From: Streptomyces tropicalis
Lineage (GTDB): Bacteria; Actinomycetota; Actinomycetes; Streptomycetales; Streptomycetaceae
Reading direction: 5' to 3'
Assembly (NCBI RefSeq): GCF_029269835.1
Contig: NZ_JARJBB010000012.1
Location: forward strand, 62,001 to 126,000
DNA: 64,000 nt
The number at the start of each line of letters is the position of its first letter. Positions within the stretch are counted from its first letter, which is position 1. The translations under genes and the position numbers were made by a program. Below the pieces are notes generated by a model. It searched no databases, was not told where the DNA came from, and saw only the letters and a program-made list of their open reading frames with translations. Below, in pieces: positions 25,354 through 33,222 of the stretch.

Positions 25354-26283
25354 TCAGCGGGAGTCTTCGCCCTGGGCGATCTCCACCCGGTGGTGGAAGT
25401 CGAGCATGCCGGTCGTGGATGCGGCGAAGGAGACGACCGTGCAGGCCAGCAGCAGCGCCGCGATCCACGGGGCGGCCCGGGACGGGGCGGACGGCGCCGC
25501 GAGGAGGGCCTTGACCCGGTGCGGGACCGGGCCGGAGGCGGCGGCGGGGGCCAGGTCGGGGCGCGCGGAGCGTGACTCCTGGCCGGCGAGCGCGGCGCGG
25601 GCGATGGCGCGGGCGGTCAGCCGGCGGTCGCCGACCGCCGCGGCCGCGGCCTCGTCGGCGGCGCGCTCGGCCGCCAGCCGGATGGTGCCGCGCACCCGGC
25701 GCAGCGCCGGATGGCAGTGGGCCGCGAGCTCGGCGGCGGCCAGGAAGTAGTGGTGGCCGCCGCGGTTGTGCGCGCGCTCGTGGGCGAACAGCGCCTCCCG
25801 CTCGGCGGCGTCCAGGCTGCGCAGCATGGCGGTGGTCACGACGATGCGGTGCGGGCGGCCGGGCAGCGCGTAGGCGTCCGGGTGCGGCGAGTCGACGACG
25901 CACAGGTCCCCCGCCGCCGGCCTCAGGTCGGCCTCCGTGTGGGCGGTGCGGAAGGCGCGGAACTCCCGCAGCGCGGCGTGGCCGAGCGTGCACGCGCACA
26001 CGGCGAGCGCCCCGACGGACACTGCGGCCGCGGGCACGACCACCAGGTCGGAGGCGGTGGGCAGCGGGCGGACGAGTTCACCGAGGGCGGCGAAGACGGG
26101 CAGCTTGAGCAGGCCGATGAGGACGAAGGCGCCCAGTGCCGCAAGCGAGCAGCCCGCCAGCACGACCGCGGAAGCGGTGATCACCCACAGCGCGGCCGCC
26201 GGGGTGAGCCGGTCCAGCGCGCGCCGGGCGAGTGCCGGTACCGCGATCGGCAGCAGGAGGGGGAGGAGGAGCAGCGCGGTCAT
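25354..26283 (-). CDS. M56-family membrane metallopeptidase (BlaR1/MecR1-like)
   Basis: The 309-residue membrane zinc protease has helices at the N-terminus and around 30-55, 90-115 and the C-terminus, and a zinc motif HERAH in FAHERAHNRGGHHYFLAAAE. This is the protease part of BlaR1-type sensors, without the penicillin-binding sensor domain. It presumably cleaves the BlaI repressor encoded just upstream, whose stop overlaps this gene's start by 4 nt (ATGA). The signal sensed is unknown, and no beta-lactamase gene is near. Confidence 0.88.
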   Translation of the reverse strand: MTALLLLPLLLPIAVPALARRALDRLTPAAALWVITASAVVLAGCSLAALGAFVLIGLLKLPVFAALGELVRPLPTASDLVVVPAAAVSVGALAVCACTLGHAALREFRAFRTAHTEADLRPAAGDLCVVDSPHPDAYALPGRPHRIVVTTAMLRSLDAAEREALFAHERAHNRGGHHYFLAAAELAAHCHPALRRVRGTIRLAAERAADEAAAAAVGDRRLTARAIARAALAGQESRSARPDLAPAAASGPVPHRVKALLAAPSAPSRAAPWIAALLLACTVVSFAASTTGMLDFHHRVEIAQGEDSR

Positions 26284-26651
26284 TGCTCACCCGGTTCGAG
26301 CAGGTCGCGCAGGATGCGCTCGTCGTCGGGGCTGAGCTGCGCCACGAAGCGGGCCAGGACCCGCTCGCGGTCGGTGTCGCGGTCGAGTTCGGAGTGCATG
26401 CGGCGGGCGGTGAGGCCGTGGGCGTCCTGGACGGGGTAGTAGGCGTAGCCGCGGCCCTGGCGGCGGCGCGCCACGACGCCCTTGTCGTGCAGCCGGGTCA
26501 GGATCGTGGTCACCGTGGTGCGGGCGAGGCCGCCGTCGAGGCCCTGCTGGACCTGGCCGGGGGTCCGGGGGGCGCCGGCGGCCCACAGGACGGCCATGAC
26601 GCTGGCTTCGAGCTCGCCCGCCGGGCGGCGTTCGTCCTTGGCGTCGGTCAT
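26280..26651 (-). CDS. BlaI/MecI-family repressor
   Basis: This 123-residue winged-helix repressor (GELEASVMAVLWAAGAPRTP, ARTTVTTILTRLHDKGVVAR, SPDDERILRDLLEPGEQ) is the partner of the M56 protease. The ATG at 26651 has GAGGA 7 nt upstream; a GTG four codons earlier is less likely. A candidate operator lies at 26691-26708. The expected mode is repression of its own operon and other targets until it is cut by the M56 protease. Confidence 0.9.
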   Translation of the reverse strand: MTDAKDERRPAGELEASVMAVLWAAGAPRTPGQVQQGLDGGLARTTVTTILTRLHDKGVVARRRQGRGYAYYPVQDAHGLTARRMHSELDRDTDRERVLARFVAQLSPDDERILRDLLEPGEQ

Positions 26652-26690
26652 GGATGTCCTCACCCCGTCATCGTCCACGGCCCACGGACC

Positions 26691-26708
26691 GTCTACACGA
26701 TAGTAGTC
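26691..26708. promoter_or_regulatory. Candidate BlaI operator
   Basis: GTCTAC-ACGATA-GTAGTC is an imperfect dyad 40 nt before the BlaI start. CTAC/GTAG arms are the core of known BlaI/MecI operators (TACTACA...TGTAGTA type), although the spacing here is not exact. Confidence 0.45.
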
Positions 26709-26850
26709 ACCCGGGCCCGCATCCCCGGCCGGGTCCGCACGCCCAGTATGGAAGGGGCCGCCGCCGAGGACGGCCCCGATTCGCACAAGCGTACGTCGAT
26801 GCCCTCCCGGCGCCCCGGTCACGCCCGGGCGCCGGCGCCCGCCGCCGGGG

Positions 26851-27771
26851 TCATGCCCGCGCGACCGCCGCCGGTGCCCGGTGCAGCTCGTCCAGCCGGG
26901 CCGTCTCGTCCGGCGTGAGGCGGAGCGCGCCCGCGGCGACGTTCTGCGCGAGGTGGTCCGGGTCCCCGGTGCCGGGGATGGCGAGCACGTGCGGCCCGCG
27001 TCCCAGCGTCCAGGCGATGCGGACCTGCGTGGGGGTGGCGTCGTGGGCGCGGGCGACAGCGGCCACCTCCGCGTCGTGCTCCCCGGTCGCGCCGTGCGGG
27101 CCGCCCTGACCGGCCACCGAGTAGTAGGGCACGAAGGCGATGCCCTGTTCGCCGCACAGCCGCAGCACCTCCTCGCCCTGCGGGGAGTGCAGGCCGAGCC
27201 CGTAGCGGTTCTGCACGCACACCACGGGCGCGATCGCCGTGGCCTCGGCCAGGTGGCGGGGCTCCACCTCGGAGATGCCGAGGTGCCGGATCAGGCCCTC
27301 GGTGCGCAGGTCGGCGAGGGCGCCGAAGTGCTCGGCGATCGAGTCCTGCCGCATCCGGCGCAGGTTGACCACGTCGAGGTGGTCGCGGCCGAGCTGGCGC
27401 AGGTTCTCCTCGACCTGGCCGCGCAGGTCCTCCGGCCGGGCGGCGGTGCCCCACTCTCCCGAGAACTCGCGGTGCGGGCCGACCTTGGTGACCACGACGA
27501 GGTCCTCGGGGTACGGCGCGAGCGCGGTGTTGATCAGCTCGTTGGACGAGCGCAGCGCGGAGAAGTAGAAGGCCGCGGTGTCGATGTGGTTGACGCCGAG
27601 TTCGACCGCCCGGCGCAGGACGGCGAGCGAGCGGGCGCGGTCGCTCGGGACACCCAGGTGGAAGGCCGCGCTGCCCGTCAGGCGCATGGCGCCGAGGCCG
27701 ACGCGCCGGACGGGCAGGTCCCCCAGCGTCCACGTGCCGGCGGCCTGTGCGGTGATCGTCTGTTCGCTCAT
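26851..27771 (-). CDS. Aldo/keto reductase
   Basis: The 306-residue NADPH-dependent oxidoreductase has the AKR barrel motifs LPVRRVGLGAMRLTG, NHIDTAAFYFSALRSSNELI (catalytic Asp and Tyr), VVTKVG and QVRIAWTLGRGPHVLAIPGT. The usual catalytic-site GxxH of the fourth strand reads NLRRM here, as in the actinobacterial branch that works on small carbonyls. The ATG at 27771 has only a weak GGG upstream. The same frame is open back into the C-terminal part of a deleted sigma factor (27860-28349), so an N-terminally extended fusion is possible in principle. Confidence 0.85.
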   Translation of the reverse strand: MSEQTITAQAAGTWTLGDLPVRRVGLGAMRLTGSAAFHLGVPSDRARSLAVLRRAVELGVNHIDTAAFYFSALRSSNELINTALAPYPEDLVVVTKVGPHREFSGEWGTAARPEDLRGQVEENLRQLGRDHLDVVNLRRMRQDSIAEHFGALADLRTEGLIRHLGISEVEPRHLAEATAIAPVVCVQNRYGLGLHSPQGEEVLRLCGEQGIAFVPYYSVAGQGGPHGATGEHDAEVAAVARAHDATPTQVRIAWTLGRGPHVLAIPGTGDPDHLAQNVAAGALRLTPDETARLDELHRAPAAVARA

Positions 27772-27859
27772 CCCGGGAGTGTCGCACGCCCCCGGACCGC
27801 GGCCGCGTGCTTCGCCCGCGCCGCCCGGCACCGCGGCGTCGGCCCCCGCGATGCCGCCC

Positions 27860-28349
27860 TGGTCCTCGATCTCCCGTCGTCTGCGCGCCGGATGGGCGCG
27901 GACGGCCGGACTTCCGGTCAGGGCGAGCGCCGCGTCGTAGGCGTGTACGGCCTCGGTGTTCCGGGCGAGCCGGTGCATCAGGCCGGCCCGGACGGCGTGG
28001 AAGACGTGGTAGCCGTCGAGGCCGAGGGCGTCGACCAGGTCGAGCGCCGGGCCGGGGCCCTCGGCCTCGGCGACGGCGACCGCCCGGTTGAGGGCGACGA
28101 CCGGGCTGGGGTCCAGCGCCGTGAGCTGGTCGTACAGGTCCAGGATCCGGTGCCGGTCGGTGGCGGCGGCCGTCGGCGCGTCGCTGTGCACCGCGTGGAT
28201 GGCCGCCTGGATCCGGTACGCCCCGGCCTGCCCGGGCGCGGGCACTGCCGGACGGGCTCGTCGATGTCGCCGAGGAAGCGGACCAGGACGGATACGGCAC
28301 GGCCGTACTCGCTGCGGAAGACGGCCTCGACGTCCTGGACGTCCGGCAT
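27860..28349 (-). pseudogene. ECF sigma factor (DUF6596 type) with internal deletion
   Basis: The N-terminal 31 codons of an ECF sigma factor (MPDVQDVEAVFRSEYG, VLVRFLGDIDE, from 28349) are followed at about 28240-28256, in another frame, by the C-terminal DUF6596 domain (AYRIQAAIHAVHSDAP, PVVALNRAVAVAEAEGPGPA). All of region 2, region 4 and some 230-250 codons are gone. No stop follows the C-terminal part, which runs in frame into the aldo/keto reductase. The intact ATG overlaps the YciI stop as TGATG, the normal YciI-sigma coupling, so a working sigma gene was lost by deletion. Confidence 0.75.
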
Positions 28350-28723
28350 CAGCGGGACGCCTCCTCCTGTTCCTCGGCCGTGTGGAGGAAGGGCCGCACC
28401 TCGATGGGCAGGGTGGTGGCCCGGCTGGCCCGGCGGCCCCACTCCAGCGCCGCGTCCAGGTCGGAAGCCTTGATCAGGCACAGGCCGCCCAGGTACTCCT
28501 TGCCCTCGGCGTAGGGGCCGTCGGTGATCAGCACCTCGGCGCCCCCGGGCCGGAGCACCGTCGCGGTCTCCGGGCCGTCCAGGCCGCCCGCGAACACCCA
28601 GGCCCCGGCCTCCTTCAGGGCCCGGTGGAAGTCCTCCACGTCCCCCATGATCCTGGCCAGCGCCTCGGCCGAGGGCGGCCGGGCCTCGCTCGGCTGGATC
28701 ACGCTCAGCAGGTAGTGCTTCAT
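28349..28723 (-). CDS. YciI-related (DGPF) protein
   Basis: The 124-residue YCII-fold protein (MKHYLLSVIQPSEARP, ITDGPYAEGKEYLGGLCLIK, the DGPF-like motif) is encoded immediately upstream of its usual ECF sigma partner, here deleted. Such pairs are very common in actinobacteria, and the YciI protein is thought to sense or process a metabolite. The ATG at 28723 has GAGGAGGA upstream and removes eleven spurious residues. It is now probably an orphan. Confidence 0.85.
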   Translation of the reverse strand: MKHYLLSVIQPSEARPPSAEALARIMGDVEDFHRALKEAGAWVFAGGLDGPETATVLRPGGAEVLITDGPYAEGKEYLGGLCLIKASDLDAALEWGRRASRATTLPIEVRPFLHTAEEQEEASR

Positions 28724-28821
28724 GACGTCCTCCTCGGCGTCGTACCGTCGTTCCACCTCCTACACGAACGGCGCGGCCCCGGATCGACACCTCGCCCGAC
28801 ACGATCGGGAGAATTCCCTCC

Positions 28822-29895
28822 ATGACCTCTTCGCCCTCTTCGGCCACCGCGACCCCGGCCGCGCATCCGCTCGTCGTCCGCACCCGCCGGCTCGCCGCGG
28901 ATCTGCTCGCCCCCGCGGCCGAGCGTGTCGACCAGGAGGGCGTACCGGCCTCGCACATCGAGGCGGTGAAGCGGTCCGGGCTGCTCGGGGTGGGCGCGCC
29001 GGTGGAGTACGGCGGGTCCGCGACGCCCGCCGCCGTGGTGCGCGAGACGGCGGAGATCCTGGCCGGGGCGTGCTGCTCGACGTGGTTCGTGCAGACGCAG
29101 CACCACACCCCGGTGAAACTGCTGACGGCGTCGGGCGGGCCCGTGCGCGAGCGGCTGCTGCGTCCGCTGGCGACCGGCGAGTTGCTGTCGGGGATCGCCT
29201 TCGCGCACGTCCGCGCCTTCCCGCGGGTGCCGGTGCGGGCGATCGCCGAGCGCGGCGGCTGGCGCTTCGAGGGCACGGTGCCCTGGTGCACGGGGTGGGG
29301 CCTGAACGACGTGGTGCTGCTGGCCGGGGTGACGGACGCGGCCGAGGTGGTGTTCGCGTTCTGCGAGGCGCGCGAGCAGCCGGGACTCGCCGCCTCGGAG
29401 CCGATGCGGCTCGCGGCGCTGAGTGCCGCGCGCACGGTGTCACTGCGCCTCGACGGCCTGTGGCTGCCGGAGGACTCGGTGGTGCTGCGCACCCCGCAGG
29501 AGGATTTCGCCCACTTCGACCGGCCCCGCAACACGAACGCCTCGCCGGCCGTCTTCGGCGTCGCGTCCGCGGCGCTCGGCCTGGTGGAGGACGTCCCGGA
29601 GGCGGCGGGTGCGGCCCGGGCGCTGCGGGCCCGCCTCGATGCGGTGCGGGAGGATGCGTACGCGCTGGCGGACCACCCGGTGCCGCACGAGCGTATCGAG
29701 GAGCGGCTGGCGCTGAAGACCCGGTCCTACGACCTGATGCGGGCGGCGACGACGGCGGCGCTGGTGGCCGGAGGCGGCCGCGCCATGGCTCTGGAGAGCC
29801 GGGCCCAGCGGCTGGCCCGCGAGGGGTTGTTCCTGCTGGTGCAGGGCCAGACGGCGGAGGTCCGCCGGGCACATCTCGCCCATCTGGGCGACTGA
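28822..29895 (+). CDS. Acyl-CoA dehydrogenase family flavoprotein
   Basis: The 357-residue protein has the acyl-CoA dehydrogenase N-terminal helical domain (HIEAVKRSGLLGVGAPVEYG), a middle beta domain (LLSGIAFAHVRAF, WRFEGTVPWCTGW) and C-terminal helices (AATTAALVAGGGRAMA). The catalytic-base position of the classical enzymes is not obvious, and the flavin-binding segment is close to monooxygenase-like members (DszC/HsaA type), so a hydroxylase role is possible. RBS GGGAGAATTCCCTCC precedes the ATG. A strong terminator follows. Confidence 0.8.
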   Translation: MTSSPSSATATPAAHPLVVRTRRLAADLLAPAAERVDQEGVPASHIEAVKRSGLLGVGAPVEYGGSATPAAVVRETAEILAGACCSTWFVQTQHHTPVKLLTASGGPVRERLLRPLATGELLSGIAFAHVRAFPRVPVRAIAERGGWRFEGTVPWCTGWGLNDVVLLAGVTDAAEVVFAFCEAREQPGLAASEPMRLAALSAARTVSLRLDGLWLPEDSVVLRTPQEDFAHFDRPRNTNASPAVFGVASAALGLVEDVPEAAGAARALRARLDAVREDAYALADHPVPHERIEERLALKTRSYDLMRAATTAALVAGGGRAMALESRAQRLAREGLFLLVQGQTAEVRRAHLAHLGD

Positions 29896-29947
29896 GCGGG
29901 GGCCGGTCGCGGGCGCTCGGCGGGGGCCTCCTGCGCCGCGCTGTCGC

Positions 29948-29992
29948 CCGGCATGCGAACGGGCCCCCGGCAGGGGCCCGTTCGCATGCCGG
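29948..29992. terminator. Strong hairpin terminator, 20-bp stem
   Basis: A perfect 20-bp stem (CCGGCATGCGAACGGGCCCC and its complement) with a 5-nt loop CGGCA, between the acyl-CoA dehydrogenase gene and the convergent small gene. Confidence 0.88.
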
Positions 29993-30040
29993 TCCGGGGC
30001 GGCCGGGTCCTCCCGGCGGCCGCCCCGGAGGACCGGGCGG

Positions 30041-30250
30041 TCAGTCGTCCTCGGGAGCCGGCACGACGACCAGGAAGGCGTCCTCCTTCAAGTCCATCAC
30101 CACTGTGGCGGGTTCGCCCTCCGCCCGGCGCCGTGCCGCGAACTCCTCGGCCGGCCAGGATCCACGGGGAGCTCCCGCGGGGAATCGCTCCAACACCTTC
30201 GCGCTCATACCGCCCGCCACCTCCGCCTTCGGCCGTGCTCTGGAACTCAC
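30041..30250 (-). CDS. Small conserved protein of unknown function
   Basis: The product has 69 residues if it starts at GTG 30250, or 55 if at ATG 30208. The core is KVLERFPAGAPRGSW then PAEEFAARRR and a hydrophobic beta-like end, TVVMDLKEDAFLVVVPAPED. GGAGG lies about 11 nt before the ATG. An AT-rich promoter-like stretch (AATATACACG) lies about 10 nt before the GTG, which favours the longer form. The pattern looks conserved for Streptomyces, but the family name is not known to me. Confidence 0.5.
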   Translation of the reverse strand: MSSRARPKAEVAGGMSAKVLERFPAGAPRGSWPAEEFAARRRAEGEPATVVMDLKEDAFLVVVPAPEDD

Positions 30251-30344
30251 GCCCTGCACCGTGTATATTCCGGCTGCCCTCGGCAGGCGCGAACATGCCC
30301 ACGCACAGCGCCTCCTGCACACGAGCGGCTTCCCTGGGCGAGCT

Positions 30345-32489
30345 TCAGCGCGCGGGGTCGGCTCCTCCCGGGGCGGAGGCGGACACGGCCGTACCGCGTT
30401 CCCCGAGGTCGTGCCCCGGTGTCCCGCGGGGGCGGCTGAGGCGTCCGGGCCACCAGGCGCGCGCGCCGATGTCGCGGACCAGGGCGGGCACCAGCAGCGA
30501 CCGCACCACGAGGGTGTCGAGCAGCACGCCGAACGCCACGATGAAGGCGATCTGCACCATGAACGCCAGCGGGATCACCCCCAGGGCGGCGAAGGTCGCG
30601 GCGAGCACCACGCCCGCGGCGGTGATCACCCCGCCGGTGGTGACGAGCCCGCGCAGCACCCCCTCGCGCACGCCGTGCCGCAGCGACTCCTCCCGTACCC
30701 GCGACATGAGGAAGATGTTGTAGTCCACGCCGAGGGCGACCAGGAACACGAAGCCGTAGAGGGGTACGGACGGGTCGGTGCCGGAGAAGCCGAACACGTT
30801 GCGGAAGACGAGGGCGGAGACGCCGAGGGTGGCCACGAAGTTGAGCGCCACGGTGGCCACGAGCAGGGCGGGCATGAGCAGCGACCGCAGCAGCACCGTC
30901 AGGATGACGAAGATGATGGCGAGGACCACCGGGACGATGACGGTGCGGTCCCGCTCGGCGGTGCGCAGGGTGTCGTACTGCTGGGCGGTGTACCCGCCGA
31001 CCAGGGCGTGTGCGCCGGGGACGGCGTGCACGGAGGTGCGCAGCCGGGCGACGGTCCGCCGGGCCGTGTCACTGTCCGCCGCGGACCGCAGGGTCACGTC
31101 GATCTGCGCCCGGCCGCCGACGACGAGCGGGGCGGCGCCGGGACGCCCGGACGCCGTCACGCCGGTCGCAGCGGCCACCCCCTCGGTGCGCCGGGCGGCC
31201 GCGAGGACCTGGTCCAGGCGGCCGGCGTCGGCGACGACCACGGCGGGATTGCCCGAACCGCCGGGGAAGTGCCGGCCGAGTGTCTGCTGCGCGGCCACGG
31301 ACGGAGCGTCGTTGACGAAGATCTCCTCCAGCGGCACGCCCCGGGAGGCGAGGGTGGGGGCGAAGGCGGCACAGGCCAGCAGTCCGGCGAGGGCGACGGC
31401 CCACACCCGGCGCGGGGAGCGGTCGACGAGCCGGGCGACGCGCTGCCAGATGCCGTCGCGGCGGTCCTCGGCGGGGCGGGGCCGGGCGGGCCAGTAGGCG
31501 GCGCGGCCGAGCAGGACCAGGACGGCGGGCAGGAAGGTGAGGGCGGTGAGGACCGCGCAGCCGATGCCGACGGCGCCGACCGGGCCCAGGGCGCGGTTGT
31601 TGGTGAGGTCGCTGAGCAGCAGCGCGAGCAGGCCGAGGGCGACCGTGGCGGCGCTGGCGACGATCGGGCCCCAGGACTGCTTCAGCGCGGCCCGGGCTGC
31701 GGCGAACCGGTCGGCGCGGCGGGCGAGTTCCTCGCGGTAGCGGGCGGTGATCAGCAGGGCGTAGTCGGTGGCCGCGCCGATGACGAGGATGGACAGGATG
31801 CCCTGGACCTGGCCGTCCACGCGCACCACGCCGTGCTGGGCGAGGACGTAGACGATGGCGCAGGCCACACCGAGGGCGAACACGGCGCCGAGGATGACCA
31901 CCAGGGGCAGCAGCACGCTGCGGTAGACGAGCAGCAGGATCACCAGGACGGTCGCCAGGGCGACGCCGAGCAGGAGGCCGTCGATGCCGGCGAAGGCGTC
32001 GCCGAGGTCGGCCTGGGTGGCGGCGGGCCCGGCCAGCACGACGGTGGTGCCGGGGACGTGTGCGGCGGCGCGGATCCGGTCGAGGGCGCCGGGGAGCCGG
32101 TCGCCGAGGCCGGGGCGCAGGGGGACCACGGCCTCCAGCGCGCGGCCGTCGGCGGAGAGCAGGGCGGGCGACACCCGGCCTGCGACGTCCGCGGACCCGT
32201 CGAGGGCGGCGAGGGCAGCGGTGGCGGCGGTCCGGCGGCCGCGGACCGGGGCGTCGCCGCCGGCGGTCCACACGACGATCGCCGGGAGTGTCCCGCCCTG
32301 GCGGAAGGCCTTCTGCTGGGCGGCGACCTCGGTGGACTCGGCGCTGCGCGGCAGGAAGGCGGCCTGGTCGTTGGTGGCGACCTCCCCGAGGCGGCCCGCG
32401 TACGGGCCGAAGGTGGCTCCGATTCCCAGCCAGAGCGCGAGCAGCACGAACGGCAGGAGCCAGCGGGCTCGACGGGCGGTGGTGGACAT
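30345..32489 (-). CDS. MMPL-family transporter
   Basis: This 714-residue RND-type exporter of the MMPL family has 12 predicted helices in two repeats, each a large extracytoplasmic domain followed by a helix bundle (VIGAATDYALLITARYREEL and YGFVFLVALGVDYNIFLMSR are the paired conserved helices with Asp-Tyr). Such proteins export lipids or hydrophobic drugs. The start is the second ATG of the frame, with GGAG 4 nt upstream. A MarR gene 32 nt upstream in the same direction, and a palindrome between its last codons, indicate local repression. Confidence 0.9.
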   Translation of the reverse strand: MSTTARRARWLLPFVLLALWLGIGATFGPYAGRLGEVATNDQAAFLPRSAESTEVAAQQKAFRQGGTLPAIVVWTAGGDAPVRGRRTAATAALAALDGSADVAGRVSPALLSADGRALEAVVPLRPGLGDRLPGALDRIRAAAHVPGTTVVLAGPAATQADLGDAFAGIDGLLLGVALATVLVILLLVYRSVLLPLVVILGAVFALGVACAIVYVLAQHGVVRVDGQVQGILSILVIGAATDYALLITARYREELARRADRFAAARAALKQSWGPIVASAATVALGLLALLLSDLTNNRALGPVGAVGIGCAVLTALTFLPAVLVLLGRAAYWPARPRPAEDRRDGIWQRVARLVDRSPRRVWAVALAGLLACAAFAPTLASRGVPLEEIFVNDAPSVAAQQTLGRHFPGGSGNPAVVVADAGRLDQVLAAARRTEGVAAATGVTASGRPGAAPLVVGGRAQIDVTLRSAADSDTARRTVARLRTSVHAVPGAHALVGGYTAQQYDTLRTAERDRTVIVPVVLAIIFVILTVLLRSLLMPALLVATVALNFVATLGVSALVFRNVFGFSGTDPSVPLYGFVFLVALGVDYNIFLMSRVREESLRHGVREGVLRGLVTTGGVITAAGVVLAATFAALGVIPLAFMVQIAFIVAFGVLLDTLVVRSLLVPALVRDIGARAWWPGRLSRPRGTPGHDLGERGTAVSASAPGGADPAR

Positions 32490-32520
32490 CTCTCTCCAGA
32501 CTCCGGTGGACATGCGTCCT

Positions 32521-33126
32521 TCACGTGTTCCCAGACATCTCAAATGAAAAGAATCTCAATGATTGAGATACATCTCGGCTGCGATCGTAGAGGACACCGG
32601 CTCTTCCCGTGGGGACCGCGGGCCGGATGCACCCGGGCCGCAGCGTCAGCTCGTCGTTCATCGCGTCGAGGAAGCGCACCACGACCGCCAGCTCCACCTC
32701 GGTGAAGCGGGACCGGGCGGCCTGCGTCGCCTCCGCGAGGGGGCGGAAGTGGTCCCGGGCCGCCGCCCGCGCCTCGGGCGCGTAGTGCAGATGGACCACC
32801 CTGCGGTCGGCGCTCTCCCGGACCCGCCGGATGTGCCCGGCCCGTTCCAGCCGGTCCACGCAGGCCGTCACGGCGCCGGAGGTCAGCCCGAGCCGGTCGC
32901 GCAGCCGCCCCGGGGTCATCGGCTCGTCCGCGTCGAGGATCGCGGCGAGCGCCTGCACGTCCGTCGGGTGCAGCCCGTGCTCGCCCGCGAACCCCTGCAC
33001 CAGGCGGTTGATCTCGCCGTTCATCCGGCGCAGCCGGACCGCGAAGGAGGGGAGGCCGGTCGCGACCGCGCCCGCCCCGGCGTCCGGTCCGCCCGCGCTC
33101 CGCCGCGCGTCGTCTGCTGTGGCCAC
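32521..33126 (-). CDS. MarR-family repressor with run-on C-terminus
   Basis: A winged-helix regulator of the MMPL exporter gene. The MarR core spans about residues 25-160 (GEHGLHPTDVQALAAILDAD, GLTSGAVTACVDRLERAGHI, ESADRRVVHLHYAPEARAAA). After FLDAMNDEL, where relatives normally end soon, the frame continues for about 40 residues of unrelated sequence through the promoter and operator of the exporter gene. This may reflect a small indel that removed the original stop. The GTG start (33124-33126) has TAGGCT 6 nt upstream and no ribosome site, so it is probably leaderless. Confidence 0.85.
   Translation of the reverse strand: MATADDARRSAGGPDAGAGAVATGLPSFAVRLRRMNGEINRLVQGFAGEHGLHPTDVQALAAILDADEPMTPGRLRDRLGLTSGAVTACVDRLERAGHIRRVRESADRRVVHLHYAPEARAAARDHFRPLAEATQAARSRFTEVELAVVVRFLDAMNDELTLRPGCIRPAVPTGRAGVLYDRSRDVSQSLRFFSFEMSGNT
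32553..32569. promoter_or_regulatory. MarR-type operator inside the 3' end of the MarR gene
   Basis: ATCTCAATGATTGAGAT is a perfect palindrome with 8-bp arms, flanked by further TCTCAA/ATCTC half-sites (32538-32577). It lies 64-80 nt before the MMPL start, just downstream of a possible minus-strand -10 TACGAT (about 32583-32588). The AT content is high for this genome. Confidence 0.7.
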
Positions 33127-33132
33127 GCGATC

Positions 33133-33138
33133 AGCCTA
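33133..33138 (-). promoter_or_regulatory. -10 element of probable leaderless MarR transcript
   Basis: TAGGCT on the minus strand, 6 nt before the GTG at 33126; no ribosome-binding site. Confidence 0.5.
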
Positions 33139-33222
33139 TAGAAGCGCCGGTCCGCGCATCCGCGGGCACGGTCGTGGTGGAAGAGATCACGAAAGGCGCC
33201 TACACGCGGAGGACCGGGACCG

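Noticed and set aside
27772..28245. Genuine fusion of a sigma-factor domain with the aldo/keto reductase
   Set aside because: The joined region lacks a credible start, the sigma part is only a fragment, and the reductase begins at its normal N-terminus; it is better explained as an accidental open frame after a deletion.
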